From Anaerolineae bacterium (lineage in GTDB: Bacteria > Chloroflexota > Anaerolineae > B4-G1 > SLSP01): a DNA stretch of 16,316 nucleotides. Below, one piece after another: positions 15,601 through 16,316 of the stretch. The notes beneath the pieces are model-generated. The model was given only the letters and a program-made list of their open reading frames with translations, had not been told where the DNA came from and searched no databases. The stretch is from assembly GCA_016934645.1 (NCBI GenBank), contig JAFGSL010000625.1, forward strand, positions 1 through 16,316, read 5' to 3'. Numbering within the stretch: the stretch's first letter is position 1; each line of letters starts with the position of its first letter. A program made the position numbers and the translations under genes.

Positions 15601-15710
15601 TTGTGGGATGGTATCTGCTGGCCGATATGAGCCGCCTGCCCCTCGTCGATGCGAACAGGCAAACCATCGGGGATTTCTACCGCGTGGGAAGTTTCACCAT
15701 AGGCGAATAG
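12699..15710 (+). CDS. DUF2723 membrane glycosyltransferase-like protein with C-terminal beta-sandwich region
   Basis: A protein of about 1003 residues. The N-terminal half has many transmembrane segments and the DUF2723 (PF11028, TMEM260/O-mannosyltransferase-like) signature. This comprises D148-T-F-E151 before a helix, then GIAH163PTGYPLYVLLGKLFTPLPFG, then WSQAIIAEVYALNLLF. Such proteins are thought to be GT-C fold enzymes using lipid-linked sugars, with the acidic pair as catalytic candidates. After about residue 600 come extracytoplasmic beta-sandwich-like segments (GDYTVEVGLFPRF, YTVFVQVVGPDGQ, GEYTVIVGWYLL) also seen fused to Chloroflexota glycosyltransferases. Start is uncertain: TTG 12699 has no RBS. 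CTG 12669, overlapping the mrdA stop as CTGA and 8 nt after GGAG, would add NVRRAAEHG, a basic end fitting positive-inside topology. Three heptamer tracts are read in frame inside this gene. Confidence 0.82.
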   Translation: MPWLYIGLCGGVWGAGLARTLALEWLTAPDGRAFFFGAVGVGVLSLLSAAVLIAVSRQLSAFSSDTAAWDIAKRCIPLLLPAMDVFSGMFQPWRGPVLLVGGLALTLLNMWRGPAAHRLSPRAGFVIAVTLPLLVYLLNLSPYVGVADTFEFQVTALRLGIAHPTGYPLYVLLGKLFTPLPFGTLAWKVNLTAAVCAAAAMGVVYLLVHRLTRHTLVAVLTTLALAWSSAVWSQAIIAEVYALNLLFVAGALWFALDILEGRAMPATLWRAALLMGLSLTNHITMVMLIPALGLTCMLRWPRLRETACSLGDWLKAAALFALGLAVYAYIPLRWPAIHEGQWMGFGEFLAYITGQQFGGALQLGLLRDPTRYAILWRLLREPFGVVGLALAAIGLLYLAIKRWRLALVSLAAFLPYCFYALVYLVPDIDVFIIPAHLILVLWIGVGAARITSCELRVANRELRITTNRVLITLFALLPLSLLWRNQPLQNMRAEGEADEAWGHYTLSQPLAPDAAILADSEKFPPLYYLQQAEGLRPDLDLVMLFDEAQYREAMESRLSQGQHVYLARYLPGLDAYGVSAVGPLVEVAPSAPATRTATLLARFGDALAMHSFHLEADPEGRPLHHLTLLWQTEAPVGEDLEVRIRLMSAAQMIWERPATRPVGGYTTTQAWPSGVVIADYHPLQWPTWLSPGDYTVEVGLFPRFEQTGLPVDGTEAIWYPLTRVSLPADVNQALPQRDYALFDDGLWLTGADFPGEGYANRPLTLDLTWQRGKTVPQAMPEIRWIEAAGQSVPTSTSPGPGSDPATWSSGETRTVRYTVVTPSEPGRYRLAVSRQPSAVSQSMPRCGWMERRRDDCVLGEVNVLPSNAELANFGNQVTLLDATLDASALPAGGQLHVDLRWRGLRAWAHNYTVFVQVVGPDGQLYGQADSWPVQGARPTSGWAAGEEIADPYRLYLKENAPPGEYTVIVGWYLLADMSRLPLVDANRQTIGDFYRVGSFTIGE
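12858..12890 (+). repeat. Heptamer tract GCCGTCA/GCTTTCA, in frame
   Basis: Units GCCGTCA x2, GCTTTCA x2 and a partial GCAGC run without interruption, encoding AVSRQLSAFSS at residues about 54-64 of the DUF2723 protein. The tract lies between the first hydrophobic segments, in a loop. Confidence 0.85.
14043..14098 (+). repeat. Heptamer tract CGAATTA/CGAGTTG, in frame
   Basis: Seven consecutive 7-base units (CGAATTA, CGAGTTG, CGAATTA, CGAGTTG, CGAATCG, CGAATTA, CGAATTA) and a decayed eighth encode a 7-residue periodic peptide (ITSCELR-VANRELR-ITT) at residues about 449-467. It separates two hydrophobic segments of the DUF2723 protein. The word differs from the other tracts, but the period is the same. 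Confidence 0.88.
15189..15219 (+). repeat. Heptamer tract GCCGTCA x4, in frame
   Basis: Four perfect GCCGTCA units plus GCC encode AVSRQPSAVS at residues about 831-841, in the extracytoplasmic C-terminal region. It uses the same word as the tract at 12858-12890 in the same gene and orientation. Confidence 0.9.
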
Positions 15711-15752
15711 CAAATGGCAAATGGTGAATGGCAAATGGTGAATGGCAAGCGG
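15711..15752 (+). repeat. Heptamer tract CAAATGG/TGAATGG at a gene start
   Basis: Six uninterrupted 7-base units (CAAATGG, CAAATGG, TGAATGG, CAAATGG, TGAATGG, CAAGCGG) begin directly after the stop codon of the DUF2723 gene. Most units contain an ATG, so the tract offers start codons in several frames and encodes the N-terminus of the next protein. Confidence 0.88.
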
Positions 15753-16316
15753 TGGGAGTGGGTCGCGCTGACCGTCGTCCTGCTCGCAGCGGCATTTTTG
15801 CGCCTCTACCGCCTCGACGCGCTCCCGCCCGGTCTCACCCACGACGAAGCCGGTCACGCGCACGACGCAGTTGCCATCGCCGGTGGCGCGCGCCCCATCT
15901 ACCAAACGGTGGGGTATGGCCGCGAACCGCTCTACGACTATCTGGCTGCTGGGCTGATCGCATTAGGAAGCCCCTCGGTGACTGCGCTCCGTCTGATCTC
16001 GGTGACATCGGGCTTGATCACGCTGGTCATCACATTCTTCTGGGTGCGCCAGGCCATTGACGGCTCCACCGCGCTACTCACCACAGCCTTGCAAGCTGGC
16101 TCGTTCTGGTCACTGGCAGTGAGCCGGCAGGCGCTGCGCTCCAGCCTGCTGCTAGCCCTGTTCACCGCAGCGGTTTACCTGTTCTGGCGTGCAGCGATGC
16201 GCGGATCTGGCGATCCACGCAAAGCATTGAATGAAATCTCGTCTCACGCGCTTCAAGGGGATCATCAGATCTCCGTTCCGTGCGGATCTGGCGATCCACG
16301 CAAAGCATTGAATGAA
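15714..16316 (+). CDS. GT39/PMT-like membrane glycosyltransferase, 5' part
   Basis: An open frame from ATG 15714 to the window end gives 201 residues. After a first transmembrane segment (about 16-28), the first extracytoplasmic loop reads LPPGLTHD44-E45-AGHAHDA, then YGREPLYDY (68-76). This D-E pair and GREP block are typical of the GT39/ArnT/PMT (GT-C) family, where the aspartate is the presumed catalytic base and the donor is a polyprenyl-phosphate sugar. Further hydrophobic segments follow. The start is unclear: ATG 15714 and ATG 15735 are in frame and both lie within the heptamer tract. No clear RBS is seen, only AGGCGAA at 15701-15707. From about residue 163 onward the sequence (GSGDPRKALNE, repeated) no longer looks like GT39 and coincides with a DNA repeat. 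It lies 3 bp after the DUF2723 gene. Confidence 0.8.
   Translation, partial: MANGEWQMVNGKRWEWVALTVVLLAAAFLRLYRLDALPPGLTHDEAGHAHDAVAIAGGARPIYQTVGYGREPLYDYLAAGLIALGSPSVTALRLISVTSGLITLVITFFWVRQAIDGSTALLTTALQAGSFWSLAVSRQALRSSLLLALFTAAVYLFWRAAMRGSGDPRKALNEISSHALQGDHQISVPCGSGDPRKALNE
16201..16316 (+). repeat. 35-bp perfect direct repeat, 81 bp apart, at window end
   Basis: The 35-base sequence at 16201-16235 recurs exactly at 16282-16316, where the window stops, so the match may continue. The offset is 81 bp, a multiple of 3, and both copies are read in frame as GSGDPRKALNE. Each copy contains GGATC-TGGC-GATCC, a small palindrome, and GATC-ATCA-GATC lies between the copies. It looks like a dispersed or tandem repeat inserted into the glycosyltransferase gene, or a contig end at a repeat. 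Confidence 0.8.

Overview
This window reads as chromosomal DNA of a GC-rich bacterium, most likely a member of the Chloroflexota (Anaerolineae or a close class). I infer this from the gene content (an mreBCD-mrdA cluster running into DUF2723 and GT39-like membrane glycosyltransferases, a zinc ribbon/cold-shock fusion protein, a two-component-propeller lipoprotein) and from many word-like 7-base repeat tracts, which I associate with that phylum and with cyanobacteria. No database was searched. Both window ends cut a gene.

Left half (1-6166), all on the minus strand. In transcription order: gyrA (DNA gyrase subunit A), a zinc-ribbon plus cold-shock-domain protein behind a structured leader, a GT4-type glycosyltransferase, a SAM-dependent methyltransferase 2 bp downstream of it, and a propeller lipoprotein that runs off the left edge. 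The last three are packed like an operon.

Centre (6167-6574), a divergent control region of about 400 bases. It holds a good sigma-70-type promoter for gyrA, a 107-bp MITE-like element with a perfect 9-bp target duplication just upstream of that promoter, and a promoter placed so close to the rightward gene that its mRNA may be leaderless.

Right half (6575-16316), all on the plus strand. First comes a membrane-anchored protein with an HExxH...NE zinc-peptidase signature. Then, from an extended -10 promoter, come mreB, mreC, mreD and the transpeptidase PBP2 (mrdA), which together direct side-wall peptidoglycan synthesis. mreD and mrdA overlap by 4 bp. They are followed closely by a large DUF2723 membrane glycosyltransferase-like protein and the start of a GT39/PMT-like glycosyltransferase. 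The second half of this cluster therefore probably concerns glycosylation of the cell surface. No rodA is seen.

The most unusual property of the window is its repeat load. There are six separate degenerate heptanucleotide tracts built from at least four different words. Three of them sit in frame inside a single ORF, one supplies the start codon and N-terminus of the next gene, one forms a long hairpin between two genes, and one abuts a promoter. In addition a 53-bp palindromic element is read in frame through the inter-domain linker of the glycosyltransferase, and a 35-bp direct repeat lies in frame at the very end of the window. No tRNA, rRNA, CRISPR array or intact insertion sequence was seen.
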